Origin: an uncultured Succinivibrionaceae bacterium | Lineage (GTDB): Bacteria > Pseudomonadota > Gammaproteobacteria > Enterobacterales > Succinivibrionaceae | Assembly (NCBI GenBank): GCA_944389835.1 | Contig: CALXNU010000014.1 | Coordinates: 1 to 38,788, forward strand | Reading direction: 5' to 3' | Length of the DNA: 38,788 nucleotides | Notes under the pieces: model-generated | What the model was told of the DNA's origin: nothing | The model's database searches: none | The model's input: the letters and a program-made list of their open reading frames with translations, nothing else | In this document: positions 6,656 through 16,900 of the stretch, piece by piece | Position numbering within the stretch: the first letter of the stretch is position 1 | How the letters are laid out: each line of letters opens with the position of its first letter | Position numbers and translations under genes: made by a program

Positions 6656-8082
6656 TGTTAGAAAAATCAAAATTAAGCCCTAAGGCTTTAGCGTTTAAAG
6701 GCTTAAATTACGCCTCCCTTGAAGATAGTGTACTTGCCACGATCATCAATGCGCGCGTTGAAGATATAGACTTACTTCAAACTTTAGGCACACGTGAAGA
6801 GGTGCGCCCAAGCTCTTTAAAGCGCGCCTTACGTGGCATTGAGCGTCACTTTATTTTTGAGTGTAAAAAAGCCTCACCAACTTTAGGTGATATCAATCAA
6901 AGTTTGGATTTGGAAAAATTAGCTCACATTTACTCTAAAGAGGCTAATGCCATTTCAGTACTTTGTGAGCCCCGCTTTTTTAAAGGCTCCTATGAGAATT
7001 TACGTTTTGTAAAACAACACACAAGCTTACCTGTAATTTGCAAAGACTTTATCATAAGCAAAAAACAAATCGACTTGGCCTATGAAATGGGTGCGGATGC
7101 CATTTTATTAATGTGCTCAGTCTTAGACAGACAAACTCTTATTGACTTTTATAACTATGCTACAAGCCTAGGTTTAGATTGCATCGTTGAAGTACATACT
7201 AAAGATGAAGCAGACTTTGCCTATGGGCAATTATTCCCCATTGTAGGTATTAACAATCGCGACCTTAAAACCTTAAAAATTAACTTTGAAACTTCAAAGA
7301 AGTTAAGTTTTCTTTTAAAGGATGTTGAGCGCAGCGTGATAAGTGAATCTGGGGTTAAAAATCATTTAGATGTTAAAAACCTAAACCCCTTTAAAAACTT
7401 TTTAATTGGCTCTTCAATTTGTGAAGAGAAAAGACCACTTCGCAAGATCCGTGAGATTAAATACGGCTTAAATAAAATCTGCGGGATTAAAACTTTTGAG
7501 GCCCTTCAAGCTTTAATTGATAATAAAGCCACCTTAGCTGGGTTTATCTTGGTGAAAAACTCACCACGTTTTATAGAGGTAAATAAGGCACTTGAGTTAA
7601 TTGATAAAACTTGTGCTCAAGATTATCTCTACACTACCGCCGTCTTTTTAAATCAAGATTTAAATGAGGTCTTTGAAATTGCAAAAACTTCTAAATTTGA
7701 TTATCTACAATTTCACGGCCAAGAATCTTTAGCCTATATACAAAAGGTTAAAGATAAATTCCCTAAACTTAAGCTTATTAAAGCTTTAAATATTTATGAT
7801 CCAAATTTTAAAGAAGACTATCAAAGCTTTGCAAAACTTTGTGATCTCATCCTTTTAGATAGTAAAAATCCAGGTTCAGGCAAGAGTTTTGACTGGACTG
7901 ACATCCCAAGTTTTGTTGATAAATCACGCACCTTACTTTCAGGTGGCATTAAGCTTTCCAATCTTAAAGAGGCCCTTGAATTAGGTTTTATCGGGCTTGA
8001 TCTAAGCTCAGGTGCGGAAATTGTTAAAGGTCAAAAAGATCTTGGTTTAATCCAGGATCTGATGCATAAGATTTTAGAGTAA
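6655..8082 (+). CDS. trpC: bifunctional indole-3-glycerol-phosphate synthase / phosphoribosylanthranilate isomerase
   Basis: This is a fused TrpC-TrpF enzyme catalysing two consecutive steps. The N-terminal half is the synthase, with FECKKASPTLGDI (catalytic Lys region), VICKDFI, IVGINNRDL and SESGVKN. The C-terminal half begins near residue 273 with KICGIKT (isomerase catalytic Cys) and shows LQFHGQE, LLDSKNPGSGKSFDW (catalytic Asp) and LSGGI. The 475-residue length and domain order match the E. coli fusion. The start overlaps the trpD stop; trpB follows 13 bases later. Confidence 0.96.
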   Translation: MLEKSKLSPKALAFKGLNYASLEDSVLATIINARVEDIDLLQTLGTREEVRPSSLKRALRGIERHFIFECKKASPTLGDINQSLDLEKLAHIYSKEANAISVLCEPRFFKGSYENLRFVKQHTSLPVICKDFIISKKQIDLAYEMGADAILLMCSVLDRQTLIDFYNYATSLGLDCIVEVHTKDEADFAYGQLFPIVGINNRDLKTLKINFETSKKLSFLLKDVERSVISESGVKNHLDVKNLNPFKNFLIGSSICEEKRPLRKIREIKYGLNKICGIKTFEALQALIDNKATLAGFILVKNSPRFIEVNKALELIDKTCAQDYLYTTAVFLNQDLNEVFEIAKTSKFDYLQFHGQESLAYIQKVKDKFPKLKLIKALNIYDPNFKEDYQSFAKLCDLILLDSKNPGSGKSFDWTDIPSFVDKSRTLLSGGIKLSNLKEALELGFIGLDLSSGAEIVKGQKDLGLIQDLMHKILE

Positions 8083-8095
8083 AGGAGATTATTAA

Positions 8096-9331
8096 ATGTT
8101 ATTAAACCCCTACTTTGGTAAATTCGGTGGTATGTATGTACCTGAGGTCTTAGTACCTGCCCTTTTGCAATTAGAAAAGGCCTTTGTGGATGCGCAAAAC
8201 GATCCTTCATTTCAAAAAGAGCTTCATGATCTTTTAAGAACCTATGCAGGCCGTCCCACAACCATGACTTTATGTCGCAATTTAACCTCTGGTACCAAAA
8301 CTAAAATTTACTTAAAGCGTGAGGATTTACTTCACGGTGGTGCCCATAAGACCAATCAAGTCATAGGTCAGGCCCTTTTGGCCAAGCGTATGGGTAAAAC
8401 TCGTATCATTGCAGAAACCGGTGCCGGACAACATGGTGTGGCCACCGCTTTAATCTGTGCCCTCTTAGGTCTTAAATGCACCATCTATATGGGTGCTACC
8501 GATGCTAAAAGGCAAATGCCTAATGTCTTTAGAATGCGCCTTATGGGAGCTGAGGTAAAAGAGGTTACCACCGGTGTTGCCACCTTAAAAGAAGCTTGCA
8601 ATGAGGCTTTGCGCGATTGGGCCGGAAGTTTTGAAAACACTCACTATATGATTGGTACCGCAGCAGGCCCACATCCTTTCCCAACCATTGTCCGTGAATA
8701 TCAAAAGGTCATTGGCGAGGAGGCTTACGAGCAAATTTTAGAGCGTGAAGGCAAATTACCTGATGCGATCTTCGCCTGCGTAGGTGGTGGCTCCAATGCT
8801 ATTGGTATGTTTACCAAATTCCTCCCAACTTCTGTGCCTTTATATGGTGTCGAGCCTGGTGGCTTAGGTATTAATACCGACAAACACGGTGCGACCTTAG
8901 AAAAAGGTGAGGATGGAATTTTCTTTGGTGCCTATTCACTTAACCTGCAAAATCGCGATGGCCAAATTCATGAGTCCTACTCCGTGTCAGCAGGACTTGA
9001 TTTCCCCTCAATTGGCCCACAACATGCCTATTTAAAGGAAACCGGCCGTGTAAATTATGTTGCCGCAACCGACAATGAAGCCTTAGAGGCCTTTGCCCTT
9101 TTATCTTTACACGAGGGCATCATTCCAGCTTTAGAGTCCTCTCATGCTCTAGCCTATGCCCTAAAACTTATGCGTGAGAACCCACAAAAAGAGCAGACTT
9201 TCTTAGTTAATCTCTCAGGTCGTGGTGATAAAGATATCTTTAATGTTTACGATATTTTCAAAAAACGTGGCATCATCGGCGAAGATGGTCAAATTGATGT
9301 TGCAAAAATTAACCCAAAGGAGGACAAATAA
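8096..9331 (+). CDS. trpB: tryptophan synthase beta chain
   Basis: TrpB condenses indole with serine using PLP. The 411-residue protein is of the TrpB1 type that partners TrpA. Lys85 in HKTNQ binds PLP, Glu107 in AETGAGQHG is the catalytic acid/base, and GGGSNAIG binds the PLP phosphate. The N-terminal [11 protein letters not shown] is the family signature. AAAGGAG lies before the ATG. The stop codon directly precedes the trpA ATG, giving the one-to-one coupling expected for an alpha2-beta2 complex. Confidence 0.98.
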   Translation: MLLNPYFGKFGGMYVPEVLVPALLQLEKAFVDAQNDPSFQKELHDLLRTYAGRPTTMTLCRNLTSGTKTKIYLKREDLLHGGAHKTNQVIGQALLAKRMGKTRIIAETGAGQHGVATALICALLGLKCTIYMGATDAKRQMPNVFRMRLMGAEVKEVTTGVATLKEACNEALRDWAGSFENTHYMIGTAAGPHPFPTIVREYQKVIGEEAYEQILEREGKLPDAIFACVGGGSNAIGMFTKFLPTSVPLYGVEPGGLGINTDKHGATLEKGEDGIFFGAYSLNLQNRDGQIHESYSVSAGLDFPSIGPQHAYLKETGRVNYVAATDNEALEAFALLSLHEGIIPALESSHALAYALKLMRENPQKEQTFLVNLSGRGDKDIFNVYDIFKKRGIIGEDGQIDVAKINPKEDK

Positions 9332-10153
9332 ATGACTTCTCAACGTTTTAATCAAATGTTCAAACGCCTTGAGGCCAAACATGAAGGTGCTTTTGTCCCC
9401 TTTGCAACTTTATGCCATCCCGATCCTAGCACTTCCTTTAGGATCTTAAAGGCGATGATTGACAGCGGTGCTGATGCTCTTGAGTTGGGTTTACCTTTCT
9501 CTGATCCTTGCGCGGATGGTCTTATTATTCAAAAGGCCAATCGCCGCGCTTTAAATAATGGTGCAACAACCGATCTTTGCTTTGAAGTGATAAGCAATTT
9601 GCGCCACATTTATGAAGATCTGCCAATCTCACTTTTAGTTTATGCCAATTTAGTGGTCGCAAGAGGCATTGATAAGTTCTATCAAGATGCCGCAGAGGCA
9701 GGTGTAGATGCCATTTTAGTTCCTGATGTGCCAGTTGAGATGCTTGATGCACAGCATAACTTTAAACTTGCCGCGCAAAAGGCTGGGATCAATACCATTT
9801 TAATTGCCCCACCAAATGCTGATGAGAAAACCTTTGAGAGCATTGCCAAAACCTGTGAAGGCTATACTTATGTGCTTTCACGCTTTGGCATTACCGGTGC
9901 TGAAAATGAATTTGGTCGCCATCCTGATGAATTTAAAAAGCTCAAAGAGCTAAATGCTCCGCATACCCTTTTAGGTTTTGGTATTTCAAAGCCTGAGCAT
10001 GTAAAAGAAGCTTTACGCATTGGAGCTGATGGTGCCATTGTAGGTTCTGCTTTAGTTAGGATCATCGAAGATCATATTGATAATCAAGATGAAATGCTAA
10101 AGGCAATTGCCGCTAAAGTGCAAAGTTTAAAGGCCGCCACCTTAAAAGATTAA
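9332..10153 (+). CDS. trpA: tryptophan synthase alpha chain
   Basis: TrpA cleaves indole-3-glycerol phosphate and channels indole to TrpB. The 273-residue TIM barrel has catalytic Glu51 in ALELGLPFSDP and Asp62 in CADG, matching Glu49 and Asp60 of the Salmonella enzyme. A C-terminal phosphate-binding FGISKPEHV and GAIVGSALV are present. The N-terminal loop reads FATLCHPDPS where the family usually has a Gly-Asp pair, a mild divergence. AAAGGAGG within the trpB 3' end is the ribosome binding site. A weak terminator follows. Confidence 0.97.
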   Translation: MTSQRFNQMFKRLEAKHEGAFVPFATLCHPDPSTSFRILKAMIDSGADALELGLPFSDPCADGLIIQKANRRALNNGATTDLCFEVISNLRHIYEDLPISLLVYANLVVARGIDKFYQDAAEAGVDAILVPDVPVEMLDAQHNFKLAAQKAGINTILIAPPNADEKTFESIAKTCEGYTYVLSRFGITGAENEFGRHPDEFKKLKELNAPHTLLGFGISKPEHVKEALRIGADGAIVGSALVRIIEDHIDNQDEMLKAIAAKVQSLKAATLKD

Positions 10154-10168
10154 TTCCAAAATAACCTT

Positions 10169-10196
10169 GCTGCTCACGCTAAGTGGGCAGTATTTT
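10169..10196 (+). terminator. probable terminator of the trpDCBA unit
   Basis: CTGCTCAC (10170-10177) pairs with GTGGGCAG (10183-10190) through eight base pairs including one G-U, with a GCTAA loop. TATTTTAA follows. The T-run is imperfect. Confidence 0.6.
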
Positions 10197-10289
10197 AAGC
10201 CTCTCTTTTTTAAGCCAAAATATTACATAAAAGTTATTGATTTTATTGTCCTTTTGAGTAGACTTATCAGAATATTTTTAGGGGACTTT

Positions 10290-10544
10290 ATGATCATTGC
10301 AACTTTTCTTTTAGTAGCCTTTTTTGCATTAGCTATGATATTTTTTACTGCCAACTCACTTTTCTCCATGAGAATGGCAGGCGCTTTCCCCTTTGTGATG
10401 ATAGTCTTAGGCTTAGTCTTTTTATATTTATTTATAGCCTGCGCGGAGCATTATCTTAAATGGATCAATGGGATCTTATTTTTGCTGTGCGGCTTTGCCT
10501 GTATGCACGACATTGAAAAATTAAGAAGAAAAGAAAAATCTTAA
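10290..10544 (+). CDS. small membrane protein of unknown function
   Basis: The start is set at the ATG at 10290, which has AGGGGAC just upstream. A longer frame from 10167 would begin inside the trpA terminator. The 84-residue product has about three hydrophobic segments (residues 2-22, 32-52 and 58-75 approximately) and ends in a basic, charged tail (HDIEKLRRKEKS). I do not recognise a family. It sits between trpA and an rmlC-like gene with room for its own promoter. A role in the trp pathway is not suggested by anything seen. Confidence 0.6.
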   Translation: MIIATFLLVAFFALAMIFFTANSLFSMRMAGAFPFVMIVLGLVFLYLFIACAEHYLKWINGILFLLCGFACMHDIEKLRRKEKS

Positions 10545-10592
10545 GCTTAAAATAGGAAAGTAAAGTTCTTTAAGCGCACTCTGGAGATTCTA

Positions 10593-11144
10593 ATGGAAAT
10601 TAATACGACTGCTCTTTCCGAGGTATTAGTTTTAAGCAATAAAAGATTTGGTGATCATCGAGGCTGGTTTTCTGAGGTTTTAAGACTCAATGAATTAGAA
10701 GACTACCTTAACCGTAAGGTAAACTTTGTGCAAATTAATGAGTCACTTTCCCTTGAAAATACCTTGCGCGGCATTCACTATCAAAATCCCCACCCACAAG
10801 GCAAACTTGTCAAAGTAGTCTTAGGCTGCGTTTTTGATATTGCTGTAGATTTGCGTCAAAGCTCTCCTACCTTTGGCAAATGGGTAGGTGAAATTTTAAG
10901 TGCCGAGAATGGCAAACAACTGTGGATCCCAGAGGGTTTTGGGCATGGTTTTTATGTTTTAGAAGGCCCGGCTCACTTTATCTACTCGTGCACCGATTAT
11001 TACTGCAAAGAAGCTGAGCAGTGTATTTGCTATAACGATAAAGCTCTTAACATTAATTGGCCTTTAAAGGAAGGCATTGATCCTATCGTTTCATTAAAAG
11101 ATCTTAAAGGTTTGCCTTTAAAACAAGCTAAAGTTTTTGCCTAA
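10593..11144 (+). CDS. rfbC: dTDP-4-dehydrorhamnose 3,5-epimerase (RmlC-type)
   Basis: RmlC epimerises dTDP-4-keto-6-deoxyglucose in dTDP-rhamnose synthesis, which feeds surface polysaccharide. The 183-residue cupin matches family length. Signatures are DHRGWFSEV, FVQINESLS, LRGIHYQNP (catalytic His), GKLVKVVLG, VFDIAVDLRQSSPTFGKW, WIPEGFGHGFYVL and the Tyr-containing FIYSCTDYY. GGAG precedes the ATG. No rmlA, rmlB or rmlD lies in the window, so the gene is isolated from its pathway here. A related 3,5-epimerase activity on another dTDP-sugar is possible. Confidence 0.92.
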   Translation: MEINTTALSEVLVLSNKRFGDHRGWFSEVLRLNELEDYLNRKVNFVQINESLSLENTLRGIHYQNPHPQGKLVKVVLGCVFDIAVDLRQSSPTFGKWVGEILSAENGKQLWIPEGFGHGFYVLEGPAHFIYSCTDYYCKEAEQCICYNDKALNINWPLKEGIDPIVSLKDLKGLPLKQAKVFA

Positions 11145-11224
11145 ATTTAAATAAGTTAAAAGAAGCTTTACTTAAATTTAAGTGAAAGCGTATCTTTGCA
11201 CCCTTTATGGCCTAAAACGCAAAA

Positions 11225-11252
11225 GCCCCGCAATTTCTTGCAGGGCCTTTTT
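11225..11252. terminator. bidirectional terminator between rfbC and rpsA
   Basis: GCCCCGCAA (11225-11233) and TTGCAGGGC (11238-11246) form a stem with one mismatch and a TTTC loop. A T-run follows on the plus strand, and four Ts follow on the minus strand. It can end both the plus-strand rfbC transcript and the minus-strand rpsA transcript. Confidence 0.8.
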
Positions 11253-11279
11253 AGGTTTAAGATTTAATTAACTTAAATC

Positions 11280-12959
11280 TTATTCCTTGTTGTTAGCAGC
11301 AGCGAAAGCAGCGGCCATGGCAGTTGGAGCAGCCTCTTGAGTTTGCTTCTCATTTAAGCTCTCTAAAGCTTCCTTCTCCTCAGCCTCATCCTTAGCACGG
11401 ACGGAGAGAGTTAACTGACGTGTCTTGCGATCGACATTAGTTAACTTAGCCTCAACAGAATCACCAACCTTTAAGACGGTGGTTGCATCTTCAACGCGAT
11501 CGCGAGAGATATCAGAGGCACGTAAGTAGCCGGTTACGCCATCAGCTAAACGGATGGTAGCGCCACGTGGCTCAACAGCCTCAACAACACCAGTGACTAA
11601 AGAGCCCTTGTGGTTGTTGCTTAAGAAATCAGCAAATGGATCTTCTGAAATCTGCTTTAAGCCTAAGGAAATGCGCTCACGATCTGGATCGACTTGTAAG
11701 ACGATAGCAGTGATCTCATCACCCTTCTTGAACTCGCGAACAGCCTCTTCGCCAGATTGCTGCCAGGAGATGTCAGAGAGGTGTACTAAGCCATCAATGC
11801 CACCCTCAAGACCGATGAAGATACCAAAATCGGTAATGCTCTTGATCTTGCCGGTAACCTTGTCACCCTTTGAGTGGGTCTCAGCAAATTGCATCCATGG
11901 ATTTGGCTTGCATTGCTTTAAGCCTAAGGAAATACGACGACGCTCCTCGTCGATCTCTAAGACCTTAACGGTTACAGTATCACCAACGGAGACAACCTTT
12001 GATGGGTGAATGTTCTTGTTGGTCCAATCCATCTCAGAAACGTGGACTAAGCCCTCAACACCCTCAAGGATCTCAACGAAGCAACCGTAATCGGTTAAGT
12101 TGGTGACCTTACCTTCGATGTTAGTGCCAACTGGGAAGCGGGCAGCAATGTTAGCCCATGGATCTTCACCTAATTGCTTTAAGCCTAAGGAAACACGTTG
12201 ACGCTCGCGGTCAAACTTGAGAACCTTAACTTCGATCTCATCACCAACATTGACGATCTCGCTTGGGTGCTTAACGCGCTTCCAAGCCATATCAGTGATG
12301 TGGAGTAAGCCATCAACACCACCTAAGTCAACGAATGCACCGTAGTCAGTTAAGTTCTTAACGATACCCTTGACCTCTTGACCTTCCTGGAGGTTGGCAA
12401 GTACGGTCTCACGCTCAGAGGAAGACTCAGACTCGATGACGGCACGACGTGAAACAACGACATTGTTGCGCTTCTGGTCAAGCTTAATCACCTTGAACTG
12501 GAGTTCCTTGCCCTCTAAGTGAGCGGTCTCGCGAACTGGACGGACATCGACTAAGGAGCCTGGTAAGAAGGCGCGGATACCGCCTAATTGAACAGTAAAG
12601 CCACCCTTGACCTTACCATCGATAACACCAGTGACAGCCTCATTATTCTTGAAGGCCTCTTCAAGCTTAGCCCAAGCTTCGTTGCGCTTAGCCTTCTCGC
12701 GGGAGAGCACGGTCTCACCGTCGCCAGACTCAACTGACTCTAAAGCTACATCGACAACATCGCCGACTTTAACTTCAAGCTCGCCTTGTGGATTCATGAA
12801 TTGCTCAACCGGGATGTGGGACTCTGACTTAAGACCAGCATCGACGGTGACATAACCATTGTCAATTGCAATGATAGTGCCCTTAACCATGGAGCCAGGA
12901 CGAGTTTCGGTTGACTTGATGGACTCTTCAAAGAGTTCTGCGAAAGATAAATTTTCCAT
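11280..12959 (-). CDS. rpsA: 30S ribosomal protein S1
   Basis: S1 binds mRNA on the small subunit and is needed for translation of leaders with weak Shine-Dalgarno sequences. The 559 residues hold six S1/OB repeats, as in E. coli (557). Repeated signatures include [43 protein letters not shown] and [22 protein letters not shown] (each given here in shortened family form). The acidic N-terminus ([12 protein letters not shown]) is the ribosome-docking segment that contacts S2. The ATG lacks a nearby Shine-Dalgarno sequence, typical of autoregulated rpsA. cmk lies upstream, as in E. coli. Confidence 0.98.
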   Translation of the reverse strand: MENLSFAELFEESIKSTETRPGSMVKGTIIAIDNGYVTVDAGLKSESHIPVEQFMNPQGELEVKVGDVVDVALESVESGDGETVLSREKAKRNEAWAKLEEAFKNNEAVTGVIDGKVKGGFTVQLGGIRAFLPGSLVDVRPVRETAHLEGKELQFKVIKLDQKRNNVVVSRRAVIESESSSERETVLANLQEGQEVKGIVKNLTDYGAFVDLGGVDGLLHITDMAWKRVKHPSEIVNVGDEIEVKVLKFDRERQRVSLGLKQLGEDPWANIAARFPVGTNIEGKVTNLTDYGCFVEILEGVEGLVHVSEMDWTNKNIHPSKVVSVGDTVTVKVLEIDEERRRISLGLKQCKPNPWMQFAETHSKGDKVTGKIKSITDFGIFIGLEGGIDGLVHLSDISWQQSGEEAVREFKKGDEITAIVLQVDPDRERISLGLKQISEDPFADFLSNNHKGSLVTGVVEAVEPRGATIRLADGVTGYLRASDISRDRVEDATTVLKVGDSVEAKLTNVDRKTRQLTLSVRAKDEAEEKEALESLNEKQTQEAAPTAMAAAFAAANNKE

Positions 12960-13072
12960 TTAAGGTAAATAAGTTCCAGTTGCGCCCGTCAGCATCCTTG
13001 CCTCAGGGGGTTGTTAATATTGATCTAGCATCCTTGCCGATCCCAATTCTTAAGTACCATTACCTAAGAATT
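12960..13072 (-). promoter_or_regulatory. rpsA 5' leader with GGA-loop hairpins, probable S1 autoregulation site
   Basis: On the minus strand the 12-mer GGCAAGGATGCT occurs twice (13038-13027 and 13002-12991). Each copy can fold as GGCA-AGGA-TGCT, a short stem with a GGA-containing loop. Upstream is a 12-bp hairpin with a 4-base ATGG loop (13072-13045), which overlaps the last codon region of cmk. E. coli rpsA has a leader of stacked hairpins with GGA loops that S1 uses to recognise its own mRNA. The match in layout is inference; the repeats and stems are directly visible. Confidence 0.6.
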
Positions 13073-13751
13073 ACAAACCTTTTCTTTTCTCCTCAACTAA
13101 AGACATCGCTTTATTGAAGACCTCTTCAATGCTCATGTCAGTTGAGTCAATTACCACAGCATCAGAAGCTGGCACTAAAGGTGCCACAGCACGATTACGA
13201 TCTCTATCATCTCTTTCTTTAATCTCAGATAAGATTAAATCATAATCAGCAACTTTGCCTTGGGCTTTTAATTGAAGCTCACGCCTTTTTGCTCTAACCT
13301 CAGCTGAAGCATCTAAAAAGATTTTAACCTCAGCTTTTGGGAACACTACCGTGCCCATATCGCGACCATCAGCAACTAAGCCTGGCTCCACACAAAAATC
13401 TCTTTGCCTTTGTAATAAGGCTTCACGCACTTTAGGCAAAGCGGCAACTTTACTTGCATTAACACCAGCCTCTTCAGTGCGAATGGCTAAAGTGACATCT
13501 TCATCACCTAAAAGCACTTTGACACCTGCGTCTGTAGGCTCAAAAGTCAAGTTCATAAACTTAGCTTCTTGAACTAATGAGTCCTCATCAAAAAGCGCTA
13601 AACCAGCTTTTCTTGCGGCATAAGCTAAGACGCGGTAAATTGCACCTGAATCTAAAAGTTCAAAATCAAGAGCTTTTGCTAAGCGTCTTGTTAATTCACC
13701 TTTACCTACCCCACCTGGGCCATCAACTGCAACTACAAATGCTTTAGCCAT
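13071..13751 (-). CDS. cmk: cytidylate kinase
   Basis: Cmk phosphorylates CMP and dCMP with ATP in the cytoplasm. The 226-residue protein has the P-loop [16 protein letters not shown] at about residues 10-25, the substrate-site stretch [27 protein letters not shown], and the LID-like RELQLKAQG with [15 protein letters not shown]. The P-loop reads GPGGVGKGE where E. coli has GPSGAGKGT, a conservative change. It lies upstream of rpsA in the usual order, probably co-transcribed through the structured rpsA leader. Confidence 0.97.
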   Translation of the reverse strand: MAKAFVVAVDGPGGVGKGELTRRLAKALDFELLDSGAIYRVLAYAARKAGLALFDEDSLVQEAKFMNLTFEPTDAGVKVLLGDEDVTLAIRTEEAGVNASKVAALPKVREALLQRQRDFCVEPGLVADGRDMGTVVFPKAEVKIFLDASAEVRAKRRELQLKAQGKVADYDLILSEIKERDDRDRNRAVAPLVPASDAVVIDSTDMSIEEVFNKAMSLVEEKRKGL

Positions 13752-13906
13752 AATTTCATCCCATTTTTTAAGCGCAATATCATACCACGTATTTTAGAAG
13801 TTTAAAGACTTTTGTAAATTTTTTTTACCTTTTTGCGAGATTTTTGTAAAAAGTTGTCTCTTTCTAAAAATTTAAGTGCAATTTTGCCCATAAAAATCAC
13901 TAAAGC

Positions 13907-13915
13907 TGCCATAAT
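13907..13915 (+). promoter_or_regulatory. possible extended -10 promoter for the PLD-helicase gene
   Basis: TGC followed by CATAAT forms an extended -10 element 35 bases before the GTG start. No good -35 is visible at 17 bases. Consensus reading only. Confidence 0.35.
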
Positions 13916-13950
13916 GCTTACACTTAACTTGCAAATACTAGGAGTTAAAA

Positions 13951-16900
13951 GTGCTAAAAAGCGGTCTTTACGAATTACTGCTTAATGAGGGTCTTGCTAA
14001 ATTTTTAGAAGAGCAAAACGAACTCTTTCCCAACACCTGTAACTTAAAAGACCTTGATCAAGAGTTTTTGCTAGAGCTTTTTTCACAAACGATAAAAACA
14101 AAGGCCAAAGAGCTTTTAAAAAAGCAACCTTTAAATGAGCAAATAAGAATTTTTAATAATCTTATCCAAAGTCTAAACGGCTCTTCCCTACCTCAAAGTG
14201 ACCCTCAACTTTTAAAACAATTAAGTACTACAAAAGAGCTTATTACCACCCCTTCAACTAAACTTAGTGAAACAGTGCTTTTTACCGGTGGCACGCACCA
14301 TCTCCACCTTTTTGAGGAATTGCGCCGAGAGATCATGTCCGCAGATAGCATTGATTTTTTGGTCTCCTTTATTCGCGACAGTGGTCTTAATATTATTTTC
14401 TCGGCCCTTAAAGATTTCACCGCAAAAGGTCACAAACTTAGGATCTTAACTACTACCTATATGGGGGTAACTGAGGCTTCTGCCCTTGAAAAATTAGCCA
14501 CACTTTCCAATTGTGAAATTAAGATAAATTACGATGAGGACAATTTAAGGCTTCACGCTAAAGCCTATATTTTTAGACGCGAAAGTGGCTTTTCTACTGC
14601 CTATATTGGATCATCAAACCTCTCTTATAGCGCTTTAAATGAAGGCCTTGAGTGGAACATTAAACTTTCCAAACAGCAATTGCCAGAGACCTATCAAAGC
14701 ATTTGTGACACCTTTGAAACTTACCTTGAAAATCCAAGTTTTAAAAGCTTTAGCTTGCAAGATGCACCGAAGCTTGAGGAGATCTTAAAAAAGGTTAAAT
14801 GTCAAAAAGAGCTTAAAGCAAAGAGCCCCACTGTACTAAAACCTCTTCCTTTTCAGGAACAAATTTTAGATAGGCTTTGGTATTTGCGCGATAAGCTTAA
14901 GCAATACCACAATTTAGTGGTTGCCGCCACAGGTACAGGAAAAACGGTAATTTGCGCTTTTGACTTTAAGATCTTTGCCTCAAAACTTAAAAGCTCCGAT
15001 ACAGGCTTAAAAAAGTACCCGACCTTATTATTTGTAGCTCATAGAAAAGAGCTTCTAGAACAGGCCCTCTTAACCTTTAGAAAAGTCTTAGATGATAAAA
15101 ATTTTGGCCTGTTAGCTACAACAGGCTCTAAGATTGAAAACCCACAAGCGCTTTTTATTAGTGTGCAGCTTTTAAACTCAAGAAAAATTTGGGAGCAATT
15201 TGCTGAAGATTATTTCTCTTATCTAGTAGTCGACGAATTTCACCACGCAGCCGCGAGCAGCTATCAAGGCTTTCTAAATTACTTCAAACCCAAAATTCTC
15301 TTAGGTCTTACCGCCACCCCTGAGCGCATGGACGGTCTTGATATCAGTAAAATGTTTAACCATCAATATGCCGTAACCCTAAGACTTCCTGATGCCATTA
15401 ATCAAGGACTGCTCTGTCCTTTTGAGTACTTTGTGATAAGTGATCTTATAGATTTAAGCGAGGTTGAGTTTAAGCATGGCGACTATGATCAAAAAGCTTT
15501 GGAGACAAGCTTAACTTGTGGTCAAAAAGCCTTTGATCGTATTGATCTTATTAAAGATGCTCTTGAAAATTACGCCCCTAATTCTCAAAAAATTAAAGCT
15601 TTGGGCTTTTGCGTAAGTATCAAGCACGCAAAATTTATGGCTTTGGAGTTTGCCAAAGCAGGCTTTAAATGTGACTATCTCACAGGGATGCACAGTGAAA
15701 AAGATAGAGAAAATGCTCGGCAAAACCTTGCAAGTGGCAAAATTAATTTCCTTTTTGTGGTAGATCTTTACAATGAGGGCGTCGACATCAAAGAGATCAA
15801 TACCCTACTTTTTCTAAGGCCTACCAATTCCCTGACCATTTTCTTGCAGCAGTTAGGGCGCGGTCTTCGTTTGTGTGAGGGCAAAGATTGCGTCACGGTT
15901 TTAGATTTTGTGGGACATGCCAATCAGAAATATAATTTTCACTCCCGCTTTAATGCGCTTTTCACCACGCGTCGTGAAAGTCCTAACTTTCTTATTGAGC
16001 AGGAAAAACAAGGCTTTAGTGATTTGCCACAAAATTGCTATCTTGTGATGGAGCAAAAAGCTCAGCAAATTATCTTTGAGCACCTTAAAAAAGCCATTAA
16101 AGACTCACAATATCAGGTCTTAATAGATGCGCTAGCAGACTTTTTATCCTCTCAAGAAAATGTAGATCCTTCTTTAATCGACTTAAGCACCAAGGTTGAG
16201 CAAAACGTCCTTACCCTCTATCAAAAGAAAAAGACTACTTTAGGCGAGCTTCTAATTAAGGCTAAAGGTTTAATTGAGGAGGAAAACCCCCAAAATTTCA
16301 TTACACCATTTTATGATGAGCACAAAGAAATTCGCGATTTTTTCCTGCGCTTAAGCCAAACCTTTAATCCAAGCCTCAACGATTTTATTCGCGCCTTTAT
16401 CTCAGGGAAATTTGAGGATTTTGACAAATTAAGCGATCATGATCGTGCACTTTTTAAGGTTTTGTTTAGACTCTTCTCCCCAAACACCATCTATCACACT
16501 CCAAATTATGTAAAATACGTGCAAAAACCTCAGTTTGACAAGCTAAAGACCTACTTCAAACAGCCTTTTGTAAGCACTGAGACCTTAAATATCATAGACT
16601 TCAAGGAATTTAGCCAGGAGTACCAAAGCGCCTCCCTCCCTGCTAAGGAGCACAGTCTTCTTAACTATTATGGTGTTTATACTCGCTATGGGATTTTAAC
16701 TTCCTTAGGCTGTGATCAAGATGGAGCCTCAATGCGCGAGGGCGTGAAATACATAAAAGAGATTGGAACTGACGTCTTTTTTATTACCCTTAACAAAGAA
16801 AAGGGACGTTTTACACAAAGAACCCGCTATGACGATTACCTTATAGATCAAAACCTAATTCACGTAAAAAGTCAAAACCAAACTAAGGAGACAAGTGATA

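Noticed and set aside
10167-10289. N-terminal extension of the small membrane protein from 10167
   Set aside because: It would begin inside the trpA terminator hairpin. The ATG at 10290 has a good ribosome binding site.
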